This document shows, one piece after another, positions 11,317-22,934 of a DNA stretch of 64,000 nt. The notes under the pieces were generated by a model. It was not told where the DNA came from. It made no database searches and saw nothing but the letters and a program-made list of their open reading frames with translations. Source of the DNA: Gonatopus flavifemur (lineage: Eukaryota > Arthropoda > Insecta > Hymenoptera > Dryinidae); NCBI GenBank assembly GCA_018340375.1, contig JAFFJZ010000007.1, forward strand, positions 30,559,368 through 30,623,367, in the 5' to 3' direction. Made by a program: the position numbers and the translations under genes. Numbering within the stretch: position 1 is the stretch's first letter; every line of letters begins with the position of its first letter.

Positions 11317-11824
11317 ATCCGGGACCATTACCGGGACCACTGAGACGCTGGTAATCATTGCGTGTAGGAGTAACCCCCTGATGAGAAAGTATAAGAAGCT
11401 CCCCATGTGGAAAAAGTGTCCAAAAATGTATATATAATTGTACACAAATTGTATACAAATAGACCCACATGGGTCTATTGTATCTATAAATTCATGTCTT
11501 GAGAAAAACAGCACGAAAATGAATGTGAATTGAAAGAACTCTATCACATATTCAAATGAACATCAATGTATCGATGAATTGAATTCGAATGTGGCTCGGA
11601 AACTGGGTAAATGACTATTCTTTTATCGTCTATACGTTTCATTATACATTTATAATAATTTTCATTTTTGCGTGTACCATATTCCCCTTTCTGCACGTAT
11701 TCCTATAAATATGCATTAATATATGTGCATTCATTGGAATAACAATAAGGAAAACACACATATTGATACTCAATGCTCTGAACTGAGAATGTTTTGTATC
11801 ATATTCAAGTGTGACAAAATAATA

Positions 11825-11945
11825 TATCCTCAAACAGACGATCGATACGTTTGTCCCGGAAAAGATTTGAAAATTAATGGATTCTCATACAAAACAGAGA
11901 ACTGCACTGAAATGTACTGTACTCGATTCTATAGTTCAATCATGC
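11825..11945 (+). CDS. candidate exon, small cysteine-rich protein
   Basis: The plus-strand frame reads YVCPGKDLKINGFSY and then KTENCTEMYCTRF. The cysteine spacing (C-PGK...NCTEMYC) recalls single von Willebrand C (SVWC) secreted proteins of arthropods. A possible acceptor (CAAACAG) lies at its left edge. There is no good donor, no signal-peptide exon and no partner exon. It could be a broken gene or a chance frame. The link to SVWC is only a resemblance. Confidence 0.25.
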
Positions 11946-12644
11946 ACAGTTTCGGAGAACAGGCAAAATTAGTGTTATTGAAAACATATCCTTTTGCCAC
12001 GTTACTTTCGAAAGAATTGTTGAGTCAAATATTTGGGTAGCCAAATGGAAATGGTACAGTTGAAAGCCATCAAATGAATTCCTCATATGAGAAATATTGA
12101 AATTAAGTGCTATCAAATGTGACATCAATCAGTTGCTAGCTCGTAGCTGTTAGTTTCACTCTCATATGACAATAACCGAGTCCCGAGATGAGACGTCTAG
12201 TATTAGATTTATCGCACAAAGTTTTATAAGAATTGATCAGTTTCATATAATTAATCGAACGCCGACGTTTCACCAGATACAGAAGCGTATCTAACAATTT
12301 TTATTTTTTCCTCTATTTCATTCCGCCCGTTCAAACATGCAGGTCAGTATTTTTGGAAAGTGAACAATGTTAATTCTCAGTCCAACTCAGCCCCATTCAA
12401 ATTGATTTATTACGCCTCAGAACTTTTGAACATACTTCACGGATTGTTTTGTTTACATTTCAAATGTAGTCATGAAATGATCTGAATTCAAGACTTCCTT
12501 TTCATATTGCATAATCAGGCTGCAAGATAAACTGCAGTTGATCAGATCACGAGTTTGTAAAATGTATGAAAGTAGTTCCATATAGAATCGCGCGAAGAAT
12601 CATAAATCTGTATGAAATTCCATACAAGTTCATGTGGAAAGTTA
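11946..12644. other. no gene seen
   Basis: AT-rich sequence without terminal repeats, splice pairs or long frames that I can support. Confidence 0.5.
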
Positions 12645-12871
12645 CACGGAAAAAAAAGATTAGTTGAAATGACTATTTAACTTGTAAGCGCATATGGGCC
12701 CACTTTTTTTCGTTAAAATAACAATTTTTTCGTTAATTCAACTAATTTTGTTAGTAAATCATTTCAAATTGGTTAAATCAATTGATTCATTTGTCATTCT
12801 AACGGAAAAAATTGGGCCCATATGCGCTTACAAGTTAAATAGTTATTTCAACCAATCTTTTTTTTTCCATT
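12645..12871. mobile_element. CACGGAAAAA MITE with arms of about 85 bp
   Basis: The left arm starts CACGGAAAAAAAAGATTAG. The right arm ends with a mutated TTTTTTCCATT. The arms match for about 85 bp including TTAACTTGTAAGCGCATATG and GGGCCCA. The long near-identical arms would form a strong hairpin. TA precedes the left end. Confidence 0.85.
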
Positions 12872-14707
12872 TACAGTACATTTTGAAAATCATACGAAAT
12901 ATATGTGTTGATTAGTGCTGGACGGTTTTTCACGATATCAATATTTTGTACAAAAACTTTACACTGTTCACATCGAATTTTATGAATTATCGATAAAAAC
13001 TATATAAAAATTATACATATAAAATATCCATATCGTGAAAATTTTGTATAAAAATCCAAGAATATTTGAAAACGCAGATGTACTAGAATTTCCAATGAGA
13101 ATAAACTTCCATCAGAGAAATCTGAAAGATTCTAATCGGATTTGTGTAAGATATTCAATCAGGTCCGAACTAGGGCTTTATCACACATCAGGCACGCCGA
13201 GTAGAGACCCTAAGAGAAGGAATTTCAGCAAAATTCCACCGAGAGATAGCTGGAGCTGTTGAATTTGTGATGTGTTGGATCCTGTGAAGTTTCCATGTCT
13301 AAGAAAAATATTTCTGCCCGTTGAATCAGTTCTAAATTCAATGAAATTTAAAGAACTGGAGGAAATCGTAGTACAATTTTTTATGATATTTTTCACGTTG
13401 ATAATTAACTAAACTATCAGAAAATCAGACGTGAAGGTCAATAAAAGTGCTGGATAATCTTTCGTACATGTCCCTTCTCTCTCTAAAGAAGAAAACAGAG
13501 AAACAGAGGAAAGACACAAGAATAGTTGAAGAAATTGTACAAAAAATCGATGAATCGAGAGGAAAAGAGAGAAATAATAGTTGAGAAAAGAAAGACTCGC
13601 TCGTAATCACGGACCTTTGCTCGCTATTAAACTTTGAGAAGAGGCAGTGGAACTTTCTCAGTAATCAAAGGAAATGGTTGATCTATGGAGAAACATTCCA
13701 AGATCTCAAGACACTTGAGTACTTTCAATAATACTTCTGAAACACTTGAGCTATACGAATAAATATTCACTCTGTCAGTGTTAAGTTTTCAATTTAAATC
13801 AAAACCATTTAATGGAATATACATATAATTTCCTATTGTATAGAATGCTTCAATAATTTCATGGGATTATGTCGATATTACGAAAAAAAAAACTTTGGAC
13901 GATGCGAGCGGACCCATGGAGAAAAGGAAACATGGGCGGATACTGGCTCAGTACTGCTGCCAGAGTGGCCAGTACTGGCAAATTCAAAGCTATCAAAACG
14001 GTCAAGCAGTCGACATGATAACATCATTTTACTTAAGGGCCTGTATAACATTTCCCACGGTGTCAATACTGTTCGTTCGTATTTTTGTCATAAGTATAAT
14101 AATGTATGTTGTGCCAAGTAATTTAGATTTTATAAAACGGCATACTGAATTTTATATACAGATTTCATAGTATAAGTGGCAATAGATGTCTACAAAAATC
14201 TCATATATAGCACTGTAATTACAAAACATTTTAACACTTAATTTTAACACTTAGAATACACAGTATAAACGTTATTCATCGTCATATTCTGATATGAAAA
14301 CTCATATTCACTACAATACTATTAGTATATATTAGTATTTATCAGCAGAAGTTCACATACCGGCAGAAAACCTTCCATGAACGTAATAGGTGAAACAAGG
14401 AAGTAGCCATCATACATTCATAATCGCGTTTTGAAATGTGTCTTTATGCAAATAGTGCGGCGCGATATATCGGTATGAGAATATCCAACATAATACGACC
14501 TGTTAATTCGCCAGTGGTGCTGTTTCAAGGCATTTGAAGGCAGCATGGTAAGGATCCCAGTAAACACGACTGCTGGCGTTTCAAAGGGCCAGTAACGGGT
14601 CTTCACTGGTATCGCAGGGCCTTCAGCGGCCCATTGAACCGCCAGTAATCATTGTTTGTAGGGATAGTGTAGTGTATCCAACACGTGGTCTCAACAGGCA
14701 CCGGTAT
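12872..14707. other. no gene; small repeats
   Basis: A short foldback lies at 12928-13043 (CACGATATCAATATTTTG against ATATCGTGAAAATTTTG). About 55 bp at 13908-13965 (CTGGCTCAGTACTGCTGCC) is shared with 42790-42860. Positions 14540-14665 hold a GC-richer dispersed repeat also found, interrupted, at 11130-11370. I support no coding sequence. Confidence 0.5.
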
Positions 14708-14826
14708 AATGTCCCACACAGCACCACTGTTCAGAAAGAATTCTTAATGCATTCATTTTGAATTCTTATAGTTCCGAATGAATTCATTATGAATTCCTTC
14801 TGAACTAATGTGCTGTGTGTGGTACA
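14708..14826. repeat. foldback MITE, ACACAGCAC arms
   Basis: TGTCCCACACAGCACCA...TTCAGAAAGAATTC on the left is inverted on the right as GAATTCCTTCTGAACTAATG then GTGCTGTGTGTGGTACA. The element is almost a perfect palindrome of about 118 bp. It has no coding content. Confidence 0.6.
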
Positions 14827-14913
14827 TCGACAATCAACAACTACTGAATAACTTTGTGCTTTTGTTTTTTTTTTGTGAAGATTGTTATAACTTTTTACAC
14901 AAAATTTTTATTA

Positions 14914-15612
14914 CCCTGGTAGAAATTTTCGCTAGTGAATAATGAGGCACTTACGAGTTCATCTCTTCTACTCATGAGGCACTAGTTAGGAAAACTCACA
15001 AGGCACTCACTAGAATGTAACTCTCCAACTAACTAGATTCCATTTATCAAAACTAGTAAAACAGTCATCATTATCTAACGAGGAACTTATCAGAAACTAA
15101 CATGGCACTTGTGAGAATAATTAGGATAAAAATAAAAACTTATTATTGAATTTATAATTGATTTAGAAAATTTTGTTTTCTGGTAGTAACATTGTTTTCT
15201 TGCATCAAAAGAACACTGTCCGGAGAGGATTCTATTTTCAGAATAAAGAGACATGTTTTCAATTTGATTAATTATTTCTCTAGTGTACATGCATGGAACA
15301 TTTTTTCACCAGTCATCCAGAAAAATTAATCAATCCAAATATGAATCTAATAAATATTTGGCGAATCTAATGAATAATATTGATCTGATAAATAAAACTG
15401 CTTATTAATGATTTCAGTTAATAATATATAAATCTAATCTTAGTAATGTTTGGATTAACCTTGCAAGAAATTCACAGGTTTTATCCAAACATCACTAGTC
15501 AGATAAGATTTACAAGTGATTCATTAGTCGCTCACTAGTTTTATTTCAATAAGTTTTTCCCTGCGAATAACTCATGAGTCATGAGGAAGAACTTGTGATA
15601 TTCCTACTAGGG
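14914..15612. mobile_element. CCCTGGTAG element, TA-flanked
   Basis: The ends CCCTGGTAGAAAT and ATTCCTACTAGGG are inverted and flanked by TA on both sides. The interior repeats ACTAGTTAGG, CTCATGAGGC and GGCACT words near both ends. It looks like a non-autonomous element of a TA-targeting family, about 0.7 kb long, with no transposase frame. Confidence 0.65.
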
Positions 15613-15800
15613 TAAGGATTCAAGCGTCTGAAACGTTTAGCGGAGCACTGCTCAATCGATTTCTGATATGAAAAAAGCTTCAACAAGTTTTAATCAAAAG
15701 TTAAAACAATCGGGTGCCAGCTTTACGGCTGCTAGTTTTAACTTCCGACACAGCATCCTTGGTCTTCAAAATATCTTGAGGAACTGTTCAGGAAAGTTTA

Positions 15801-16009
15801 AGAAGTCTCATGCAACATGAGAAGATATCCTTAAGATGTCTAAAACAGTTCTTACTTCCAAAAGACATCTGAAAGATATATCTACTAGAAGATCTAAAAC
15901 TTTTCTTCCGAGATTATATCTTTCAGACATCTTATAGAAATATTTGAGGAGTAAGAACTGTTTTAGATCTCTCAAAGATATCCTTTCATGTTGCATAAAA
16001 CTTCTTAAA
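15801..16009. repeat. foldback repeat, GAAGTCTCATGC arms
   Basis: GAAGTCTCATGCAACATGAG...CTAAAACAGTTCTTACT is mirrored by AGTAAGAACTGTTTTAG...CATGTTGCATAAAACTTC. It is the better copy of the family at 308-441. The stem is about 60 bp per side, with further pairing in the middle. Confidence 0.65.
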
Positions 16010-16619
16010 GTTGGGTTGAGATATCTTTTAGAACTGAAATGCTGTGTGGGTTGATTTATTATTCTATCCTTGTGAAATCATCGTTAGTATAGCGCCAATT
16101 CTCATTATTTGCAATTTAGGTTGAAAATCCATTAGGAATTTTCAATTAACGTAGTTGATTTCTTTTTCCATCTTGTTCCTGATATTTTATACCACACTTT
16201 CCTTCATTTGAAATGGCATTGCCCTGAAACAATTCGATGTGCCATAAAGACAATTTTCTAATAGGATAGTATACATGATTCAAACTGAAGACAAAATTTT
16301 ATCAACCAATTACATTACTCTAGTACTCATTTATGCATCAAAAACATTGTAAAATAAGTATTAAAACAAAAATTTATACTCATCTAATGTTTTCATTTTC
16401 ATGGATTACATATATTGAACTGATAAGTATTCTGTAAGCTAACCTGGTTCTGCAGAATATCTGATATAAATCAATATTTAATTCATTCACACGTAAATTG
16501 TATAAGCGCATAAATTGCTTCGAAATTTATATATGACAACAAAAACCATGGATGTTGATAATCTCTTGAACAGATCTAACTTCAAAAGTCAGAAATCTTT
16601 TCACAAGTAAACACAAATA
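16010..16619. other. no gene seen
   Basis: AT-rich sequence with nothing recognisable in either strand. Confidence 0.5.
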
Positions 16620-17888
16620 TCCCAGACAGCACACAAGTCCCTTTTGAGTTCGCAGAGAATTTAGAGTAGAGAATACCTAAGGAATTCATTTCTATGAATT
16701 CATGGAATATTGTAAACGAACACGTAGAGTATCAAAAGAATTCTTGAGGAGTTCTTGATGGACACATGTGGGAGTTCTTGAAATGCACATAGAAAATGCA
16801 TGAAGTATTCGTAAAGACTACCCGTTATGACAGTGAATATGAATCTTTATGGGAGTTCAAAATGTAGTCCTATCCTGCCTAAAAGAATTTATAACGAATA
16901 CCATAAACTTCGATCAACAAGAGTTCAATCAGAGTCTCCCAGATTTTGTAAACGTCTTTGAATAAAAGTAATGTCCAAGATACAATTAGTAGTATATTTT
17001 CTGTTTTAAATTGATTGAATAGGTGCGTGTACGAGAATTTGAGAGTGCTTAATGGAGTGAAGTGAATTATGCAATGTAATAATGAGTTAGTATAATTAAT
17101 TTTGGTACAAGAAACATATAATATGTGAGAATAAATGACATATCATATGATTTTAAGATTAAAGTTTTGTATACAACAAAGTGATGTAACTCTACCCTAT
17201 TGAAAAAATCCAGGGGGGAATCCATACAGGAATCCAGATGGATTCCCATGTTTTCCTGTAGGAAGTTCACATGTCAAATTTTTATCATGGATTCCCAGGA
17301 GTTCCAACTGGATTTTCAAGTTTCCTATGGGGAGTTCGGATGGGTATCTGGATTCCCACCTGGATTTTTGCGATAGGGTAAAGAAGAAAATTGTGTGGGA
17401 ATTAATGAATTGTTCATGGATAATGAAGTAAATTATTTATTAACTCAAAATATGTGAATATTGACTGTAAATATGCATTCAAGAACTGATCGATTGTATC
17501 GAGTGTGGAAAATCACTCATACAAAACGATGGAAAGAACTCTGTGATCTCTATCTTTTTCGATAGGAAATTTGTAAAAGACTTGATATTTAATTACAAAG
17601 GTTTATCGGGTTCTGAGAAAGTTCAGAATCCCTGTTTTGTGGTATGATTCATTTATAGGTACTTGATGAATTTAGATTTAAATGCATTATGAATTCTTTT
17701 GGGCAGATTACGTGTTCTTTCTGAACTTCTATATGTTTTCATTTCTACTGACATAACGGGCATACTTTTGGAATTATTTTTGAATTCAAATGAGTGATTA
17801 TGCGTATTCTTAAAGAATTCTCTCAAAAAGCGTGACATTCAAATGGTATTCTCTAAGAACTGTTTGAGAACCGTTGTGCTGCCTGGGA
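16620..17888. mobile_element. 1.27-kb TCCCAGACAGCAC element, TA-flanked
   Basis: The ends TCCCAGACAGCACA and GTGCTGCCTGGGA are inverted with one mismatch, and TA flanks each side. The interior is rich in AGAATTCTTGAG-type words and encodes no intact protein. A smaller element sits inside at 17195-17378. The ends resemble those of the possible MITE at 106-302. Confidence 0.72.
17195..17378. mobile_element. CCCTAT element nested in the TCCCAG element
   Basis: The ends CCCTATTGAAAAAATCCAG and CTGGATTTTTGCGATAGGG are inverted for about 30 bp, with TA on both flanks. The interior repeats GGATTCCCA and GGAATCCA in both orientations. It is younger than the 1.27-kb element that hosts it. Confidence 0.85.
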
Positions 17889-18069
17889 TAGATCCATTGA
17901 TTTCACTGAACTGAAAAGTAGATGGGTCGATCACACCGCGAACTACGTGTATATTAAGTACACACACATGCACACGTATATAAAATTTTATTTCATCATT
18001 GCTTACTTATTTTCTTTCATTTCCTTTCGGATATACGCATAATTTAAAGTTTGAGTCATCCCACCAACA

Positions 18070-18165
18070 CATCGCGATTTAGCTCAATCGGTTAGGGGTT
18101 AGGATTTAGAAATTAAGTAGGTCTGTTGTAAGTAGACTCGATTCCTGTTCAGGCAAATCAAATGT
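18070..18165 (+). repeat. tRNA-derived SINE head
   Basis: A box-A-like TAGCTCAATCGGTTAGG at 18079 and a box-B-like ACTCGATTCCTG at 18136 are spaced roughly as in a tRNA with an insertion. The cloverleaf does not close cleanly, so I read it as a SINE head or tRNA relic and not a working tRNA gene. Confidence 0.4.
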
Positions 18166-18431
18166 TGCCAAACATCGTTCGTGCATAGCTTGATTATAAG
18201 CTATATAATATGACGATGAACCAAGCCCCGTTACTCGAAAATCGAATTTTTTCCCGTTTTTTGAGCAGGTATTGAATAATAATCCTTATTTGTCATATAA
18301 TCACTTTTGAACATTCCATTAGAAAAAGCAATCACTCCCAACAGCCTCAACAATCCTAAAATATGTAATATGTACTTTGAAAATACATGTTTAGGAATAC
18401 TACATGTTATTTGGAGTCAAATACAACAACA

Positions 18432-18605
18432 TACATAGTCATATCGACAAATACGGATCACGAGGCAGTATACAAGGTCCTGTCATATTATGTATTATTT
18501 GTGTTAAAATACGAAAGCGTATATGGCCATATCGACAGATACCGTGTTACGAGGCAGTATAAGATGTTCTGTTATACCATACATTATTCGCTTCAAACTG
18601 AACGT
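18432..18605. repeat. two-copy tandem repeat, period 88 bp
   Basis: ATCGACAAATACGGATCACGAGGCAGTATA at 18443-18472 recurs in diverged form 88 bp later (ATCGACAGATACCGTGTTACG, then GAGGCAGTATA). Both copies continue into CATA-TTAT-TCG-like sequence. No third copy is visible. Confidence 0.6.
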
Positions 18606-19034
18606 TCGCATACAGTGTAAGAAAACGTGACATACTTTCGATATATCCGTAAACTACAATACTGTATGATTGCTTGTATAACATTTTTTGAGGAAGCATT
18701 ATCATAAGATTTTCTCCGTGTATGGTAGAATTTTGGCATTGCAACCTTGTCCAAACAGTATCGATTTAATATTGGCCCAAGAATGTACACTGAGAAAAAA
18801 CCCTCGTGTTTATAGCTACTATTTGTAACTGAAATGATGCCTAGCTCTAAAAAGCATCTACAGTAACATTTTCGAAGAGTTTGAAGTGGGAAGGCATCCT
18901 TTCTATCACAAATCAAACTTGGACTCCAATAACTCCAATAACTACTGTAGCAATGATAATTTTGACCCACGATAGTTTGAGACTCACGTCTTTCACAGCT
19001 CCGAAGAGTAGCTATTTTCACAATTTTTATATTC

Positions 19035-19633
19035 CCCAAGTGTGTATCGCCGATATTGACAATGGGCCCAAAGCAGGGTCCATTTGCTTGAATCCAGTAT
19101 TGGGAAATCACAATGGGACCCATCTTGGATTAATCTTGGCTCTATTGTTTGTTCCCCCACAATTATAGTTCGTAGAAAATGGAAATATTGAACTTTGGTG
19201 CGGACCCGGCCCTAAGTGGAGCCAAGATCGGCTTAGGTCAGGGCCCATTGTATCACCTACACGGAAAAAAACAGCAATGGTTACTGTGAATCGCAGTAAT
19301 TCATTGAAAGAAAATAAAAAATCAAATTCACGCCGTTCATTACTGCGTCTCTCAGTAACCGTTAATGTCTAAGCAGCATTGACGAATTTCACTGCAGTAC
19401 ACATCACTGTGATCGCGCTAACCTCTATCATCCAAACGTGTTTTCATTTGTTTTTCCACTGATTGCTGTTATGGACAGTAACCAGTGCTGTTTTCTTCTT
19501 TCCGTGTAGTCCTCGGGCAAAGCAATACAGCCAGGCTGGAAACGATGTTACCATCCCAGAGTTGGTCCCACGTTAGGTAGCATGTGCACCCACTTTGGGC
19601 CCTCATTGGACCCGTAGTAAATACACGCTTGGG
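19035..19633. mobile_element. CCCAAGTGTGTAT element
   Basis: The ends CCCAAGTGTGTAT and ATACACGCTTGGG are inverted, with TC on both flanks. The interior is GC-richer (GGGCCCAAAG, GGGACCCAT), quite unlike its surroundings, and is split by the MITE at 19260-19506. The same family is at 25046-25649. Confidence 0.8.
19260..19506. mobile_element. CACGGAAAAAAACAGC MITE nested in the CCCAAG element
   Basis: The ends CACGGAAAAAAACAGCAAT and GTGCTGTTTTCTTCTTTCCGTG are inverted, with GGTTACTG and CAGTAACC continuing the arms. TA flanks both sides. It is 247 bp and the innermost level of the nest. Confidence 0.9.
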
Positions 19634-20575
19634 TCCTATAGGAACTTCCTCCAGAGTAACTACATGTATTTACCCAAAGAACCACAGCTCGCACGCATTC
19701 AGTATTGTAACCGCAGTATGGTTATGGAATGCAGTTATCACAATTCGCCTGCTAATTAATTACACTTTTTTTACCGTTTTTTTTTTCAATGTGGAAATAT
19801 ACATGAATATCATGGTATGAGATGATAAATAAATGATTCATAACCCACGTCAGATATTTTATTCTTCCCTTCTTTGTTTTATTAAATGAAAATCTACGTG
19901 AACAAACAAAGAGAGAAACAATAAAATATCTCATGTTATTCATAGATTAACAACAGCTCATCTGTCATTCAGGTTATTTGCAGTTCATTATTTTTCAATT
20001 CATAATATAACTGAAATATGACAGTAATGATAATGTATTTCATTATATTTTTGATAAAAAAAAATAATAAAAATCACAAAAAAACCAATAACTATCCCTG
20101 CTACATGAGGAAGAGAAAGTAAATATAAGAAAGGTATAAAAAGCAACATATTATTTTATGCGACAACTATTTGATGATATGGTATTAGGAATTTCTTTGG
20201 GTTTCTCCATCAATCATTTCCAATTCTACTCACCATAAAATCAAAGCATACTGTCAAAAATAGTTTTATTCGAAATAACTACAGCATTATACTGAACGTA
20301 ACATTAAGTTTTTCCTGCTGCGGATACAAATTATTGACAGTATAGCGATATAACTCACGAAAAATAAAGATTTTTTGTAACTACTCCAGCTGTTTGACTA
20401 GAGTTATTTTAGTTACAGAAAATTACTGGGCTCATTTTCAGCTACGATTCAGAGTTGTGAGACTTGGAATAGATATTTTCTTCCATTTTCACTTGAGTAG
20501 GTACGATTCATGCAGTTTCAGTTACAAAACGGAGCTACAGTAGGAGAAAACATTCAGTTCCGAATATAGTAGCTA

Positions 20576-20830
20576 CACTGAGAGAAATAATTACTAATAC
20601 CAAGAAAACATATTCTTGAATATTTTTAAGAATACATATTCTTGATTACAGCTGATATGTTGCAAGCTCAAGTGAAATTTCCTTGGATCAAGAAAAGATC
20701 TCTTCAATTCAAGAAATACATCCTTAGTTCTAAGAAAATTTTCTTGTATCAAGAGTACAGATTTTTTAAGAAATGGATTTCTTGAAACATCACAATATGT
20801 TATTGGTGATAGTAATTATTTCTCCCAGTG
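20576..20830. mobile_element. CACTGAGAGAAATAATT MITE
   Basis: The ends CACTGAGAGAAATAATTACT and AGTAATTATTTCTCCCAGTG have one mismatch, with TA on both flanks. The interior is built from AAGAAAA/TTCTTG words (TATTCTTGAAT, CAAGAAAAT). It interrupts the right arm of the 2.07-kb outer element. Confidence 0.9.
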
Positions 20831-20859
20831 TATGATAACCATTTCCATTTTTCTCAGTG

Positions 20860-21279
20860 TGTATTCACTCAAATCAATATCGTTTGAAATTCGTCGAATA
20901 GGTCGTGCCAATTGGAAAATAATAATGACCCTGGATAGAAACAGGTGTTCCAGTCCAAGTTTGGCAAATATAAGCTCGCCAGTACACGGTAAAAAGAAAA
21001 ACTTGATTCCAGTTAAAATATCAGCTAAATTTCAGATGCAGCCGAAAGAAGACTCATCAGACTTAAAGTCAGCTACTGGAAAACTTTCTCAAACTCAAAC
21101 AAGAATACAGCTCACATTGATCCCTATTGAACTGAAATTAAAACTGATTTTGAACTGAAATTCAAAGCGAATTGTTCCTGATAAATGGGTTCGTCCATTG
21201 TTTTTTGTTTTGTTCTTCTCAACATAGCGTTACCTATCGACGATGAGGAAGTTGTTTGTGTTTATTCGGAGAATGCAAA
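20860..21279. other. open frame without recognisable product
   Basis: A plus-strand frame to 21158 reads TLDRNRCSSPSLANISSP and later LSQTQTRIQLTLIPI. It has no known motif, and its start overlaps a transposon end, so I do not call it a gene. The remainder is unremarkable. Confidence 0.4.
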
Positions 21280-21456
21280 ATGAAAGTTCCCTGTTGGGTG
21301 AATTTATTCACTTCACTTGTTGACTATTCAATTATATCATGATCGTAGTTTTTGAAGATTGAACATCTTTAACCCTCATCGGGAGATTCGAACCCACATT
21401 GTTGCTGGAATAACCTGTCCTAGTCCTTTGCGTTTAACCACTTCGCCACGGTACCG
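21280..21456 (-). repeat. tRNA-derived SINE, minus strand
   Basis: On the minus strand there is a box-A-like TGGCGAAGTGGTTAAACGC (21432-21450) and a box-B-like GGTTCGAATCTCC (21383-21395). Between them lies a long-arm-like insert, typical of a Leu/Ser-type tRNA ancestor. The sequence continues past the tRNA part, which suits a SINE body. The borders of the tail are uncertain. Confidence 0.5.
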
Positions 21457-22502
21457 TTTCGATCGACGCATGTGATAAATAATTTCATAATAGTATAATT
21501 TGATGGTATGTGTAACGTTGAGTCGAAGATAAATTCGGAAAACATTTCACGGGAACTGAGAATTAGTGAAAATGTGAATACCCCCGAAAGTTGAATTAAT
21601 TCCAATTTGTGTTGTAATGTTGAAGTGAAAGTGTCGACATAAAAAATCTATTGACAGTGTGGAAAATCCAATAACAAGCTTTTACGAAAGTGATATTACA
21701 AACTGCTACCGAATTTGTTAGACACCTTGAATAATAAATAAAAAACCTGAAATGATTTGACTGAATTGAAACTGTTATTGATTATATGCAAATATATATG
21801 TGTACGTATAAACAATTGTAACACTGAAAATGAAAGAATTCTAATCTTATTTTCAGATATTTTTTACTGAATTATCCATCAAACTCTACATGGCTGCCTA
21901 TAAGATATGCATTGCTGATAATCAGCATATCATCCGGTTTAATTGAATTCAATACGGCCATAACTGTTTTTCATCCCATATTACGGCTGAAATCGTAACA
22001 TTGCTGATTTTTAGCCTCATCCGAACATCAGTCGATCATGGGATTAAGATTTACTTTTTACTGTGTACCAGGCGATTTGTCAACTTCGACAATTTCTATA
22101 TGGGGATGTACAAGTGCTATTTTATGAATCTCACAATGTGTGAATGTTCTGTTTCATTAGTCATCCATATAAATTACTGCAAAAGGTTTTCTCCTGAGCG
22201 TTATCGAATGTAGTTCTTCCGATTGTTGTCCTGAGAAGAAAGAACTCGCTCCCAAGGAGAATGGTTTTTCAAGTTCGATCTGAATTCGACGTGATTACGA
22301 CGTCCAATCGACATCGGCATCGAAAACTCATCGAAATTTTGAGCTCGATACATTCGATATTGAGTCGATCTAGCTGAGAATTTCGGTGTGTTGTATTTGA
22401 GTTGAAGAGTATTTGTAAAGTTGCCCAAAAACTTGTAGCAGAATTACGGAAAGTTGCTACTCTCATTGTTGTTTCTTACAAAAACTGATGGCAAATTTAC
22501 TA
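21457..22502. other. no supported gene
   Basis: After a possible acceptor (TATTTTCAG at 21850-21858) two plus-strand phases stay open for 30 and 46 codons. One is hydrophobic (RYALLIISISSGLIEF). This is not long enough to call in DNA this AT-rich. Nothing else is recognised. Confidence 0.4.
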
Positions 22503-22782
22503 CACGGAGAAAAAAGATTTCGTTGTTTTAACGAATCCGTCTTCGCTGAACGGATTGATTAACCTAACGATGACATTTCACTGTGTTAATGAGCTAATTC
22601 GCTGTATTTACTAACTGATTCGTTATAATTATCAATCCTTCGCTAATTTTACGAAGCTTGATTCGCTGAAACAACGAATCGCCGTTCACTTCAGCGGACT
22701 TGCTTGCTATCCATATAATAACGAGCGAGTTTCGTTAAGACAGCGAAACTCTTGCTATTCCAACGAATTTTTTTTCTCCATG
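22503..22782. mobile_element. CACGGAGAAAAAAGATTTCG MITE
   Basis: Starts CACGGAGAAAAAAGATTTCG and ends TTTTTTTTCTCCATG, with TA on both flanks. The interior is a string of AACGAATC, TTCGCTGA and TTCGTTA words in both orientations, so several alternative hairpins are possible. Confidence 0.85.
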
Positions 22783-22870
22783 TAATGTTCTTTTTCCCTG
22801 AATTGACAATCATTTTTCTGAATATCAATAATCTTAGTCTTCCTGTGGTAAATATAGATGTGTAGCTGAG
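22783..22870. repeat. fragment shared with the MITE at 61038-61336
   Basis: CTTTTTCCCTGAATTGACAA then TCATTTTTCTGAATATCAATAA is a close match to the right arm of the element at 61038-61336. It is probably a truncated copy. Confidence 0.5.
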
Positions 22871-22934
22871 TTTCAATCATCGAAATATTAGTCAACCATT
22901 TTCCCCATACATCGATTAAAAAAACATATCCGTA

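Larger units (their letters stand above)
18788..20859. mobile_element. outer CACTG element of a multi-level nest
   Basis: The left end is CACTGAGAAAAAACCC then TTATAGCTACTATTTGTAACTG. The right end, read inward on the minus strand, is CACTGAGAAAAATGG then TAGCTACTATATTCGGAACTG. The right arm is interrupted by the MITE at 20576-20830. The interior also holds a CCCAAG element (19035-19633). Outer flanks are TGTA on both sides, although other members show only 2-bp duplications. Pairing these two distant ends is inference from arm similarity. Confidence 0.6.

Noticed and set aside
21859..22000. Hydrophobic frame after a TATTTTCAG acceptor
   Set aside because: A second phase is equally open, the length is not exceptional, and no family is recognised.
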